Below are positions 1-10,910 of a DNA stretch of 64,000 nucleotides, piece after piece. The stretch comes from Lithobates sylvaticus (taxonomy: Eukaryota; Chordata; Amphibia; Anura; Ranidae). Position 1 is the stretch's first letter. The number at the start of each line of letters is the position of its first letter. The notes beneath the pieces were generated by a model, which had not been told where the DNA came from, did no database searches, and was given only the letters and a program-made list of their open reading frames with translations. Location: positions 165,467,084-165,531,083 of the forward strand of contig CM053031.1 in the NCBI GenBank assembly GCA_028564925.1, given 5' to 3'. The position numbers and the translations under genes are program-made.

Positions 1-319
1 CCATTATGCAAATCTTGACCAGCCACTGTTGTAGAATGCTTGGGCCTGCACTCTACCTTACTGGTAAAGGAGGCCATCCATCAAAGTTATAAGCCAATAA
101 CAACCAAAGGAGCCTTACCACTTCCTCTGGCTGGTCTAGATCTGTATATGATAGAGTTCTTGGGGACTCAGGTCTCCCGAATTTTCCACCAGGTAGGTAA
201 GAGGAATGCAGCACATATAGGGCCTTTTTTCACGTCCTGAGATAGTTTGGAAGGCTTAAAGAGTAAGTTCACCATTTCACACAAAATGAAAAGCTGAACT
301 AACTCTCAGAAAGGGAGAA
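1..319. other. Unassigned flank
   Basis: I see no recognisable gene, repeat end or RNA here. A short open stretch at 40-240 has no familiar motif and is no longer than expected by chance. Confidence 0.4.
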
Positions 320-1545
320 GGAGTGGATAGGGGGAGGTGGAGGTTAGCGTGGACAGAGGGAGAGGATATAAGAGGGGGGAGAGGAGAAAGGATAGAGAGA
401 GGGAGGGGGGAGAGGATAGCCTGGATAGAAGAGAGTAGAGAGTGGACAGGGGGAGGGGGAGAGGAGAGGAGAGAGTGGATAGGGGAGGATAGCCTGGACA
501 GTAGGAGGGGGGTGAGGAGAGAGTGGATAGGGGGAGGATAGCCTGGAGGGTAGAAGGGGGGTGAGGAGAGAGTGGGCAGAGGCAGGGGAGGGGGATAGGA
601 GAGAGTGGATTGGGGGGAGAATAGCCTGGAGGGTAGGAGGGGGGTGAGTAGAGAGTGGACAGAGGCAGGGGGAGGGGGGAGAGGAGAGAGTGGATAGGGG
701 GAGGATAGCCTGGACAGTAGGAGGGGGTGAGTAGAGAATGGACAGAGGCAGGGGGAGGGGGAGAGGAGAGAGTGGACAGAGGCAGGGGGAGAGGAGAGAG
801 TGGATAGGGGGAGGATAGCCTGAACAGTAGGAGGGGGTGAGTAGAGAGTGGACAGAGGCAGGGGGAGGGGAGAGGAGAGGAGAGAGTTGACAGAGGCAGG
901 GGGAGATGAGAGAGTGGATAGGGGGGAGGATAGCCTGGACGATAGGAGGGGGGTGAGGAGAGAGTGGACAGAGGCAGGGGGAGATGAGAGAGTAGATAGG
1001 GGGGAGGATAGCCTGGACGATAGGAGGGGGTGAGGAGAGAGTGGACAGAGGCAGGGGGAGATGAGAGAGTGGATAGGGGGAGGATAGCCTGGACGATCGG
1101 AGGGGGGTGAGGAGAGAGTGGACAGAGGCAGGGGGAGATGAGAGAGTGGATAGGGGGGAGGATAGCCTGGACGATAGGAGGGGGTGAGGAGAGAGTGGAC
1201 AGAGGCAGGGGGAGATGAGAGAGTGGATAGGGGAGAATAGCCTGGACGATAGGAGGGGGTGAGGAGAGAGTGGACAGAGGCAGGGGGAGGGGGGAGATGA
1301 TAGAGTGGATAGGGGAGGATAGCCTGGACGATAGGAGGGGGTGAGGAGAGAGTGGACAGAGGCAGGGGGAGATGAGAGAGTAGATAGGGGAGGATAGCCT
1401 GGATGATAGGGGGTGGTGAGGAGAGAGTGGACAGAGGCAGGGGGAGGGGGAGAGGAGAGAGTGGATAGGGGGGAGGATAGCCTGGACAATAAGAGGGGGG
1501 TGAGGAGAGAGTGGACAGAGGGATGTAGGTAGAGAGGACAGAGGG
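320..1545. repeat. G-rich minisatellite, 76-78 bp unit
   Basis: Tandem copies of a purine-rich unit run through this stretch. The landmark TAGCCTGGAC recurs at about 931, 1009, 1085 and 1163, giving periods of 78, 76 and 78 bp; the left part is more irregular. The plus strand is almost all purine with many runs of four to six G. Because 78 is a multiple of 3, the pyrimidine-rich minus strand stays open over more than 400 codons in two frames, encoding Pro/Ser/Leu-rich repeats. I treat those frames as by-products of the repeat. Confidence 0.93.
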
Positions 1546-1690
1546 AGAGAGAGGATGTGGCAAGTGAGGAGAGAAGAGAAAGACGGTGAAGAAACAATGG
1601 GGGGATGGAAGGGGAGATAGGAGGGTTAGAGGGCAGAGGGAGTGGGGGTAGAGGGGGCAGAGGGGGGGGGGGGCAGGAGGAGTAGAAGGA
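1546..1690. repeat. Purine-rich low-complexity tail with G12 run
   Basis: The minisatellite grades into irregular GA-rich sequence that includes an uninterrupted run of twelve G at about 1662-1673. Confidence 0.8.
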
Positions 1691-2215
1691 GGAGGGGGCT
1701 AACATGTGGTAATTGGGATATGTGGAAACAGTGTACATATCAGGGTGTTCAGGGCTCCTCCTCACACTGCAAAGCCATCCAGATATGTTATACTGAGAGT
1801 GGGACTGATACGCTATGCTTCCCCCTCCAGCCTCACACTAAGTTAGTTGCTTGTCCTCCACATAAACATGCTGGACATTGTAGTCCCACTCCCACAGACT
1901 CCCCTCCACAATGGGGCACACAGACACGGCTATCCCGCCCAGCCTCCGCCTCTATCACAAACAAGCTCCACTCACCGAGCATGTATTTCTTCCAGGGCTG
2001 CTCCCGAGTCCTGCCTCCTGCCATGCATTGGGGCCGCTGTCGCCGACTTTAGGGGAAGGGCTAGAGGTTGAGCCTGCTATTGGACGCAGGCAGCCTTAGC
2101 CACGCCCACCACACTTCCACTATGCTCGTCCGCCGCCGCGGATCGCGGCGCTGGCTCAGCTAAGCTATTAGCTCACTTTGCGCAGAGCGCCCGCCACCAG
2201 ACAGTCTCAACACAG
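1691..2215. other. Unassigned GC-moderate sequence
   Basis: I see no domain, repeat end or RNA here. Short overlapping open frames on both strands have no recognisable motifs. Confidence 0.4.
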
Positions 2216-2313
2216 CACCTGAGGCAAATTAGCCAATCGCTCGACGGCGAGGCCCTTCTGTGGGCGAGGCCTAAGGCAATCGCCTAATTTGCCTAATTAA
2301 AGAGCCGCCTCTG
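2216..2313 (-). mobile_element. hAT-like terminus (solo end)
   Basis: Read on the minus strand from 2313 the sequence starts CAGAGGCGGCTCT, matching the CAGNGGCGG style of terminal inverted repeat known from Charlie/hAT elements. Just inside, GGCAAATTAG and its reverse complement form an imperfect inverted repeat. No partner terminus was found upstream, so this is a fragment or a diverged copy. The family assignment is inferred from the terminus alone. Confidence 0.45.
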
Positions 2314-3183
2314 ATTAAGATAAAAAGCCTTCTGTGTGCAGCAGCCCCCCTAACACTACCCTGAGTCCCATCTAGATCCAGCGACGACATTGCAAGACCC
2401 TGACAATCACAGGCATGTCTCCTAGAGGCAGAGGCATGATGGGATTTGTAGTTTCACCACAGCTCGAGTTGAGCTTGAGCTTGTCTAACCCCTTAAGTTA
2501 ACAACGTAAAACATGCATTTTTTTTTTAAGGACAAACAAGGCTTTCTTTTTGTGAATATTGTCCTGCAACAATAATTTTTACAATTAAGTGTAATAAAAT
2601 TAAACAAAAGGCATTTTTTTTCTTTCTTTCGGTATATATATGTAAAAAGGTGTCAACATTTTTAATAAGCAAAGCAAACAAAAAAAATGAAAAAAAGTTT
2701 AACTATTAGTTAATAAAATAGAAAAGAAAAAATCACCAGGAAAATTACAATTCAATAGAGAAGGAGAATATAGAGTTAATCAGTGCTGATTAAAGAAAAC
2801 TAAAGGGTTAATAAAGAGTTCAACAGAGGAACATTTAATTAGAAAAAAAAATGTTTTATTTACATGTCAAGGTTGCTTTAACTCTCTTCACCTTCAAATC
2901 GAAGTTCATCCCTTTGATCTGTGAATGCAAAACACAGAAAGTTACAATCGATACAATGTTTCAATGTAACTTTCTGTGAGGTGGTTGTTGATAAACATTG
3001 CCAACCTGCTTCTATTTTTAGACAGTTCCTGCTGAATTGTTGGGTACAGAGGCAGGGAAGGGTCCCAGCAGCAGAGCAGAAGGACTGGATGTACTAGACA
3101 TGACCTGTGTACATTAATGACATGTTTTTGGGCGTGTCTAATGCGCCCAAAGTCTGCAACTGGTTAAGGATTGTAAAAAAAAA
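2314..3183. other. AT-rich spacer with one hairpin
   Basis: No gene or mobile-element end is recognised. One clear feature is a perfect 14-bp inverted repeat, CACAGAAAGTTACA at 2933-2946 and its complement at 2965-2978, with an 18-nt loop. It may be part of an unrecognised small element. Confidence 0.4.
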
Positions 3184-3323
3184 TGGTGAATAACTTTTGG
3201 GGTGATTTACCAAATGAACTGGAATTCTTGAATAGGTTTGGGAAGTTGAGATCTTGGGCTGTGCAAAGTTTCAGGGCAATTGATTGAGGTTTAGGCACTT
3301 TATTACACGTTAAGCTACATTAA
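3184..3323 (+). repeat. Satellite array, left edge (hybrid monomer)
   Basis: This is the outermost copy of the satellite that continues at 4279. It begins like one half-monomer (GAATAACTTTTGG) and ends like the other (GGTTTGGGAAGTTGAG), so it looks like a recombinant between the two monomer types. It is separated from the rest of the array by a TTAA element; 3320-3323 is the left TTAA copy. Confidence 0.85.
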
Positions 3324-4278
3324 CCACTTTCAGACCGGACCAATTTGCAGCCAAAGGACCAGGCCACTTTTTGCGATTCGGCACTGCGTCGCTTTAACTG
3401 ACAATTGCGCGGTCGTGCGACGTGGCTCCCAAACAAAATTGACGTCCTTTTTTTCCCACAAATAGAGCTTTCTTTTGGTGGTATTTGATCGCCCCTGCAG
3501 TTTTTATTTTTTGCGCTATAAACAAAAAAGTGCGACAGTTTTAAATAAAACGCATTCTTTTTTATTTTTTGCTATAATAAATATCCCCCAAAAATATATA
3601 AAAAACTTTTTTTTTCCTCAGTTTAGGCCGATACGTATTCTTCTACATATTTTTGGTAAAAAAAAAATTGCAATAAGCGATTATTGATTGGTTTGCACAG
3701 AAGTTATAGCGTTTACAAGATAGGGGATAGTTTTATAGCATTTTTATTAATAATGTTTTTTTATTAGTAATGGTGGCGATCAGCGATTTTTATTGTGACT
3801 GGGACATTATGGCAGACACATCGAACATTTTTGACACATTTTTGGGACCATTGTCATTTATACAGCAATCAATGCTATTTAAATGCATTGATTCCTGTGT
3901 AAATGACACTGGCAGTGAAGGGGTTAACCACTAGGTGGCAGTGTAGGGGTTAAGTGTGCCTAGAGGTGTGCTTCTTACTGTGGGGGGGGCGTGGCTGTCA
4001 GCTAGTGAATGCTGATCTCTGCTCCAATCACAGGGAGCAGAGATCAGCGTCACTAGTTGCTAGGCAGAATGGGGAGATGCTGTTTTTTTTCGCATCTCCC
4101 CGTTCAGCCTTCCCGTTAGACGATCTCGGGTATCCCCGCGGCAATCGAGTCCGCGAGACCCGCGACCGGCCTCACGCCCGATGGCACGTGGCATCTTAAA
4201 GGGGACGTACCTGTACGCCCTTATGCCTGTCCGTGCTATTCTGTTGACGTACATCGTCGTGCGCCGGTCGGCAAGTGG
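3324..4278. mobile_element. Non-autonomous TTAA (piggyBac-like) element, 955 bp
   Basis: The element is flanked by TTAA at 3320-3323 and 4279-4282. Its ends are imperfect inverted repeats: CCACTTTCAGACCGG on the left, and the complement of CCACTTGCCGACCGG on the right. Removing it with one TTAA restores an uninterrupted satellite monomer (CTACATTAAGCCATTTTC), so the insertion is directly demonstrated by the flank. TTAA duplication is the hallmark of piggyBac-type transposases. There is no transposase inside; open frames at 3954-4254 carry no recognisable motif. Confidence 0.88.
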
Positions 4279-7200
4279 TTAAGCCATTTTCACATTAAAT
4301 GTTTTAGCATTGTAAAATATAGCTTAATGTGAATAACTTTTGGTGTGATTAACCAAATCAGCTGACACTTTCACTTTTGCGTGAAGTTTGGGGAAATTTA
4401 AGGTCTTTTTTGTACGTTAAGCCACATTAAGCTCCCCAAAAATAAAGCTTAATGTCCCTAGTTTGCCTTGTGGGACACCGAATCGCATGAAACTTCTTGG
4501 ATGGGGTTGAGAAGTTGAGAACTTAGGCTGTGCAAAGTTTCAAGACAATTGATTGAGGTTAAGGCACATTATGGTACGTTAAGCTCTTTACATTAAACGT
4601 TTTAGCATTGTAAAATATAGCTTAATGTGAATAACTTTTGGTGTGATTTACTAAATGAGCTGCAATTTTCAAAATATGTTGGCATGGATATAGTCTTCTA
4701 TTGTGTGAAGTTTGGAGGAAATTGGTTAACATTTAAGGTATTTTTTGTACGTTAAGCCACATTAAGCTCCCCAAAAATCAAGCTTAATGTTCCTCGTTTG
4801 CCTTGTGGAACACCGAATCGCATGAAACTTCTTGGATAGGTTTGGGAAGTTGAGATCTTGGGCTGTGCAAAGTTTCAGGGCAATTGATTGAGGTTTAGGC
4901 ACTTTATTACACGTTAAGCTACATTAAGCCATTTTCACATTAAATGTTTTAGTATTGTAAAATATAGCTTAACGTGAATAACTTTTGGTGTGATTAACCA
5001 AATGAGCTGAAATTTTCAGAATATGTTGGCATGGATAGAGTCTTCTATTGTGTGAAGTTTGGAGGAAATTGATTAACATTTAAGGTCTTTTTTGCTCGTT
5101 AAGCAACATTAAGCTCCCCAAAAAACAAGCTTAATGTCCTTAATTTGCCTTGTGGAACTCCGAATCGCATGACACTTCTTGGATAGGTTTGGGAAGTTGA
5201 GATCTTAGGCTGTGCAAAGTTTCAGGGCAATCGATTAAGGTTTAGGGACTTTATTACACGTTAAGCTACATTAAGCTACATTAAGCCATTTTCACATTAA
5301 ATGTTTTAGCATTGTGAAATATAGCTTAATGTGAATAACTTTTGGTGTGATTAACCAAATCAGCTGAAACTTTCAGAATATGTTGGCATGGATAGAGTCT
5401 TCTATTGTGTGAAGTTTGGGGGAAATTGGTTAACATTTAGGGTCTTTTTTGTACGTTAAGCTCTCCAAAAAACAAGCTTAACGTGCCTAGTTTGCCTTGT
5501 GGAACACCGAATCGCATGAAACTTCTCGGATGGGTTTGGGAAGTTGAGATCTTAGGCTGTGAAAAGTTTCAGGGCAATTGATTGAGGTTTAGGCACTTTA
5601 TTACACGTTAAGCTACATTAAGCCATTTTCACATTAAATGTTTTAGTATTGTAAAATATAGCTTAACGTGAATAACTTTTAGTGTGATTAACCAAATGAG
5701 CTGAAATTTTCAGAATATGTTGGCATGGATAGAGTCTTCTATTGTGTGAAGTTTGGAGGAAATTGGTTAACATTTAAGGTCTTTTTTGCTCGTTAAGCAA
5801 CATTAAGCTCCCCAAAAAACAAGCTTAATGTCCTTAATTTGCCTTGTGGAACTCCGAATCGCATGACACTTCTTGGATAGGTTTGGGAAGTTGAGATCTT
5901 AGGCTGTGCAAAGTTTCAGGGCAATCGATTAAGGTTTAGGGACTTTATTACACGTTAAGCTACATTAAGCTACATTAAGCCATTATCACATTAAATGTTT
6001 TAGCATTGTGAAATATAGCTTAATGTGAATAACTTTTGGTGTGATTAACCAAATCAGCTGAAACTTTCAGAATATGTTGGCATGGATAGAGTCTTCTATT
6101 GTGTGAAGTTTGGGGGAAATTGGTTAACATTTAGGGTCTTTTTTGTACGTTAAGCTCTCCAAAAAACAAGCTTAACGTGTCTAGTTTGCCTTGTGGAACA
6201 CCGAATCGCATGAAACTTCTCGGATGGGTTTGGGAAGTTGAGATCTTAGGCTGTGAAAAGTTTCAGGGCAATTGATTGAGGTTTAGGCACTTTATTACAC
6301 GTTAAGCTACATTAAGCCATTTTCACATTAAATGTTTTAGTATTGTAAAATATAGCTTAACGTGAATAACTTTTGGTGTGATTAACCAAATGAGCTGAAA
6401 TTTTCAGAATATGTTGGCATGGATAGAGTCTTCTATTGTGTGAAGTTTGGAGGAAATTGGTTAACATTTAAGGTCTTTTTTGCTCGTTAAGCAACATTAA
6501 GCTCCCCAAAAAACAAGCTTAATGTCCTTAATTTGCCTTGTGGAACTCCGAATCGCATGACACTTCTTGGATAGGTTTGGGAAGTTGAGATCTTAGGCTG
6601 TGCAAAGTTTCAGGGCAATCGATTAAGGTTTAGGGACTTTATTACACGTTAAGCTACATTAAGCTACATTAAGCCATTTTCACATTAAATGTTTTAGAAT
6701 TGTGAAATATAGCTTAATGTGAATAACTTTTGGTGTGATTAACCAAATCAGCTGAAACTTTCAGAATATGTTGGCATGGCTAGAGTCTTCTATTGTGTGA
6801 AGTTTGGGGGAAATTGGTTAACATTTAGGGTCTTTTTTGTACGTTAAGCTCTCCAAAAAACAAGCTTAACGTGCCTAGTTTGCCTTGTGGAACACCGAAT
6901 CGCATGAAACTTCTCGGATGGGTTTGGGAAGTTGAGATCTTAGGCTGTGAAAAGTTTCAGGGCAATTGATTGAGGTTTAGGCACTTTATTACACGTTAAG
7001 CTACATTAAGCCATTTTCACATTAAATGTTTTAGTATTGTAAAATATAGCTTAACGTGAATAACTTTTGGTGTGATTAACCAAATGAGCTGAAATTTTCA
7101 GAATATGTTGGCATGGATAGAGTCTTCTATTGTGTGAAGTTTGGAGGAAATTGGTTAACATTTAAGGTCTTTTTTGTACATTAAGCCACATTAAGCTCCC

Positions 7201-7382
7201 CAAAAAACAAGCTTAATGTCCTTAATTTGCCTTGTGGAACTCCGAATCGCATGAAACTTCTTGGATAGGTTTGGGAAGTTGAGATCTTAGGCTGTGAAAA
7301 ATTTCAGGGCAATTGATTGAGGTTTAGGCACTTTATTACACGTTAAGCTACATTAAGCCATTTTCACATTAAATGTTTTAGT
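4279..7382 (+). repeat. Higher-order satellite array, 694-bp unit
   Basis: The landmark AA(T/C)GTGAATAAC recurs at 4624, 4971, 5328, 5664, 6022, 6359, 6716 and 7053. Spacings in the main array alternate between about 337 and 357, so alternate copies repeat every 693-695 bp. Each ~345-bp unit is itself two related halves of about 160-195 bp that share the frame GAAACTT..AAGTTT..TTTAGG..ACGTTAAGC.ACATTAAGC. The three 694-bp copies differ by only a few scattered bases where I compared them. TTAA is very frequent in the array. There is no coding potential. Confidence 0.93.
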
Positions 7383-8060
7383 AAGTCCCAAAAAAAGTTT
7401 TAAATACGGCATTTTTTTACGTAGCAGTCATTTTTTAATAATGCTTAAAGTAAAACAATAAAAATGAAATATTCCTTTAAATATCGTTCCTGGGGGTGTC
7501 CTTAGTATGCCTGTAAAGTAGCATATCTTTCCCATGTTTAGAACAGTACCACAGCAAAATTACATTTCTAAAGGAAACAAATTTAATTTAAAACTGCTGG
7601 TGGCTGTAATGTATTGTCGGATCCTGGCAATATAGATAAAAATCATTGAAAAAAACGGCATGAGTCCCCCCCAGTCCATTACTAGGCACTTTGGGTCTGG
7701 TATGAATATTAAGAGGAACCCCGCATCCACATAAAAAAGAAATTGCGTGGGGGTCCCCCAAAAATCCATACCAGGCCCTTCAGGTCACATTTCATACCAG
7801 GCCCTTCCATGGCCCTCAACATGGGGAGGGTGCTTTGGGGTCCCCCCCAAAACACCTTGTCCCCATGTTGATGGGGACAAGGGCCTCATCCCCACAACCC
7901 TTGTCTGGTGGTTGTGGGGGTCTGCGGGCAGGGGGCTTATCGGAATCTGGAAGCCCCCTTTAATAAATGGGCCCCCAGTTGCCCCCCATTTGAATGGGTA
8001 TCGGGTACATTGTACCCCTACCCATTCACCAAAAAAACGCAGTGAAATGTGACAAAAAAC
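7383..8060 (+). mobile_element. hAT-related non-autonomous repeat, 5'-truncated copy
   Basis: This sequence is homologous to the inside of the elements at 26347, 34021 and 56997. Shared stretches include the segment ending in AATATTCCTTTAAAT, the GTGTCCTTAGTATGCCTGTAAAG-type segment and the GGGTCTGGTATGAATATTAAG-type segment. Its left terminus is missing and it abuts the satellite directly. The hAT assignment comes from the complete copy at 26347-34354. No coding sequence is recognised. Confidence 0.65.
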
Positions 8061-8076
8061 AATAGCCGGTTTTTGA

Positions 8077-8658
8077 CAACTCCTTTATTGTAAAATAGCT
8101 CTGAGTGGTCTTCTCCCCCAAGAGTCTCCCGCTGTCAACTTCTCCTGGTGCTGTCTCTCTTGCCGCCATCTTCTGTTGCTGTCTCTCCCACCACCACCTA
8201 CTTCTCCCGCTGCTGTGTTCTTCCTCGCAGCCATGTTATTCCTTGCCACAGTCTTCATCAACTGTGTTGTCCCCCCTGTCTGGCGTCTCTTACACAACCA
8301 TGGGGCATGACCATCCATTGACATCACACGCAGAGCCCACCCCTTTATTTTATGGAAAAAAGGGGGCAGGCTTTTCATGTGACGTCAACGGATGGTCGCG
8401 CCCCATGGCTGTGTAAGAGACGCCAGACAGGGGGGACAACACAATGGAGGAAGACGGCGGGGGTGGAAGAACACAGTGGCAAGGAAGAATGTGGCGGCGA
8501 GGAAGAACACGGCAGTAGGTGGTGACAGGAGAGACAGCGACAGAAGGCGGCGACAGAAGATGGCGGCAAGAGAGACAGCACCAGGAGAAGATGACGGCGG
8601 GAGATACGGGAGAGAGAAGACGACTCAGAGCTATTTTACAATAAAGGAATTGTCAAAA
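8077..8658. repeat. Long imperfect palindrome, ~265-300 bp arms
   Basis: The left arm (about 8077-8342) and right arm (about 8361-8658) are reverse complements around a short centre near 8343-8360. Matching landmarks are TCCTTTATTGTAAAATAGC at the left and its complement at the right, and the CTGTCTGGCGTCTCTTACAC block at 8275-8297 with its complement at 8410-8432. Weaker symmetry continues outward (about 7860 against 8875, around AAGGGCCTCATCCCCACAAC). This is a fold-back type repeat. Arm divergence is visible, so it is not very recent. Open frames in the arms are mirror images of low-complexity text and are not genes. Confidence 0.85.
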
Positions 8659-9248
8659 AACCCCAATTTTTTTTTGTTACATTTCACTGCTTGTTTTTAG
8701 TGAATAGGTAGGGGTAAAATGTACTGATACCCATTCACATAGGGGGGGCCGGGATCTAGGGGCCCCCTTGTTAAAGGGGGCCTCCAGATTCTGATAAGCT
8801 CCTAGCTCACAGACCCCTACAACCACCGGACAACGGTTGTGGGGATGAGGCCCTTGTTCCCATCAACAAACAGTTTTTTTGCAATTTTTTGGGCTGGTAT
8901 TTTTTTTTACTTTCAGTGGGGAAGCCGCAGACAGCTGAAGATTCATTGGTTGTTAAGGCTTCCCGGTCCCCCGGTTAGCAACCAGCTATATACAGTGTTA
9001 AAATAATAACCGCAACACACATCCTAAATCACATCACAAAGGCAACAGTTGCGTTTCTGGTGCGGTTTCATTGAAATATATTACCCGCAAATCGGGGGAA
9101 AAAAGTCCCCGACCATTTCCAAAAACGCACTGCCCGCAAAACGCTTCGATGTGAACTAGTACCATTGGAAACCATGTTAAATGCACTGTAGAGTGTTTCT
9201 GAAAACTGCAAAATGCACAAAAAAATGCATAGGTGTGAACCTAGGGTC
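8659..9248. other. Outer palindrome arm and unassigned sequence
   Basis: 8700-8875 is a diverged inverted copy of 7860-8050 (the outer palindrome arm). From about 8880 to 9248 I recognise no gene; the text repeats motifs such as AAATCACATC that are common in the neighbouring MITEs. Confidence 0.5.
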
Positions 9249-9613
9249 AGGGCCAGTTCACACTGGAGCGATGCGGGAACCCTGCAAATCCAGTGCAGTT
9301 CCCACATTGCATACAACTCACAGGAAGTTCACACTGCTATATGCAAACTTCTGGGAGTGTCAGTAGAAAGCTAATGACACCCCCAAATCAGTTCGCATAT
9401 CGCAGAGCAAACTGCAAATTCAGACAACACCCATGCGATCCAATCCTGCTGCGGACCAAAAAAGGGTCCTGTGCGAGTTTGGTCCAAATGCAATGTAAAT
9501 TCAACCATACAATCTGTATGGCTAAGTTTGCATCACACAGACATCACATGTGATTTGCAGTGCGTGGCAAATCACATCCAATGACGGACAGCACAGCAGT
9601 GTGAACTGGCCCT
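9249..9613. mobile_element. MITE, 365 bp with perfect 16-bp TIRs
   Basis: The ends are perfect inverted repeats: AGGGCCAGTTCACACT at 9249-9264 and its complement at 9598-9613. No coding sequence is present. The target-site duplication is not clear, so I do not assign a superfamily. Confidence 0.8.
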
Positions 9614-9768
9614 AAGGCCTCTTTCACACTTTTGCGACTTGTCCTGCGACTCCTGCTTCCATAGACCTCAAGATTACACTGGCATTGCTTCAAATCACAT
9701 CAAATTTGCAGCAAAAAGCACCGAAAAATCACAGGACTTTCAGGTCACACACAAACAATATTGTCAGT
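9614..9768. mobile_element. Partial MITE-like repeat
   Basis: It starts CTCTTTCACACTTTTGCGAC, similar in style to the terminus of the adjacent MITE and to the one at 18635, but no opposite end is found before segment A begins at 9769. Confidence 0.35.
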
Positions 9769-10564
9769 TGCAATTCTCCAGGTTTTAGAAGAGTAAGGGT
9801 TTGGGTGCTATTTGGTTTCAGGGGACTATAGTAAATTCGATTTTATATATTATATATATATTTCATTATTAGTAATATATTTCCACTGAGAGCTCCCTTT
9901 TGTTTATAATTCATTTAATTCTGGGGTACAACTTGTCATGCAACTCAGAGGTCCAAATTTGTTGGAACAAGTCATATATATATTTTAATAGAAAGGAGCT
10001 CTCTTTTATATTTGCATAGTCCTTACTGATTTACATCAGCAGAACAAATGCAGGAAGTGATGTGTGCACATGGGCCAGAAGTAAATGTGTGGTGATGCCA
10101 ACAAATCAATGAACCCCACCCACACCAAATCTAACTACCACATCCACCCCCACATTGAGTAAGCACAAGTACATATCCTACACTTAACCGGCAAATCAGC
10201 AGCACCTCCTCTTTGCTAAAGAGGGACCCCACCATGTCCACTTGCATTGAACTATAATAGCGCCGATTTTCACTTCCAAAAAATGCTCTTTAACACAGCG
10301 CTTATTTTGGTATATACTATGGCGCCTTGTAAAAAAGACACTGGAGCTAAAATTAGAGCTGTTTGCAGGTCTAAGCATGCTCAGTTGTGTTGGCACCTAA
10401 CTGTGCAAAAACGGGAATTTATCTGTTCTCAGACTTTTAAAGATATTTCAGTGTAGAATTTTTTTTTTTTCACACAGTTTAAAAGCAGATTATCTTTCAA
10501 CAATATAACGCATATTTCAGTACCATTTAGGCAATTATATCATGCTCTAAACAATATTTCCATG
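9769..10564. repeat. Duplicated segment, unit 1 (A1-B1-C1)
   Basis: Segment A (9769-10084), B (about 10085-10230) and C (about 10231-10564) recur in the same order as A2 (10565), B2 (18212), C2 (19852) and A3 (20178). Unit 1 has no LTR insertion at the A/B border, where it reads GTGTGGTGATGCC, and no MITE in A. It therefore serves as the empty site for both later insertions. No gene is recognised. Confidence 0.85.
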
Positions 10565-10910
10565 TGCAATTCTCCAGGTTTTAGAAGAGTAAGGGTTTGG
10601 GCGCTATTTGGTTTCAGGGGACTATAGTAAATTCGATTTTATATATTATATATATATATATTTCATTAATTAGTAATATATTTCCACTGAGAGCTCCCTT
10701 TTGTTTATTATTCATTTAATTCTGGGGTACAACTTGTCATGCAATTCAGAGGTCCAAATTTGTTGGAAAAGTCGCCCAACTGTGAAACAAGTCATATATA
10801 TTTTAATAGAAAGGAGCTCTCTTTTATATTTGCATAGTCCTTACTGATTTACATCAGCAGAACAAATGCAGGAAGTGATGTGTGCACATGGGCCAGAAGT
10901 AAATGTGTGG
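10565..10910. repeat. Duplicated segment A2
   Basis: Nearly identical to 9769-10084 with small indels, including a longer TA run. It ends at GTGG (10907-10910), which is the left target-site copy of the LTR element. Confidence 0.85.

Noticed and set aside
277-1765. Two long minus-strand open frames encoding Pro/Ser/Leu-rich repeats
   Set aside because: They follow from a pyrimidine-rich strand and a repeat length near 78 bp. Both overlapping frames are equally open and no conserved domain is present.
3954-4254. Possible small protein inside the TTAA element
   Set aside because: Open on both strands, no motif, and entirely inside a non-coding repeat.
4279-7382. Possible tandem RNA genes in the satellite
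   Set aside because: No tRNA or 5S promoter boxes and no stable fold common to the units were noticed.
8085-8700. Overlapping frames of about 70-100 codons on both strands
   Set aside because: They are mirror images across the palindrome and encode low-complexity text.
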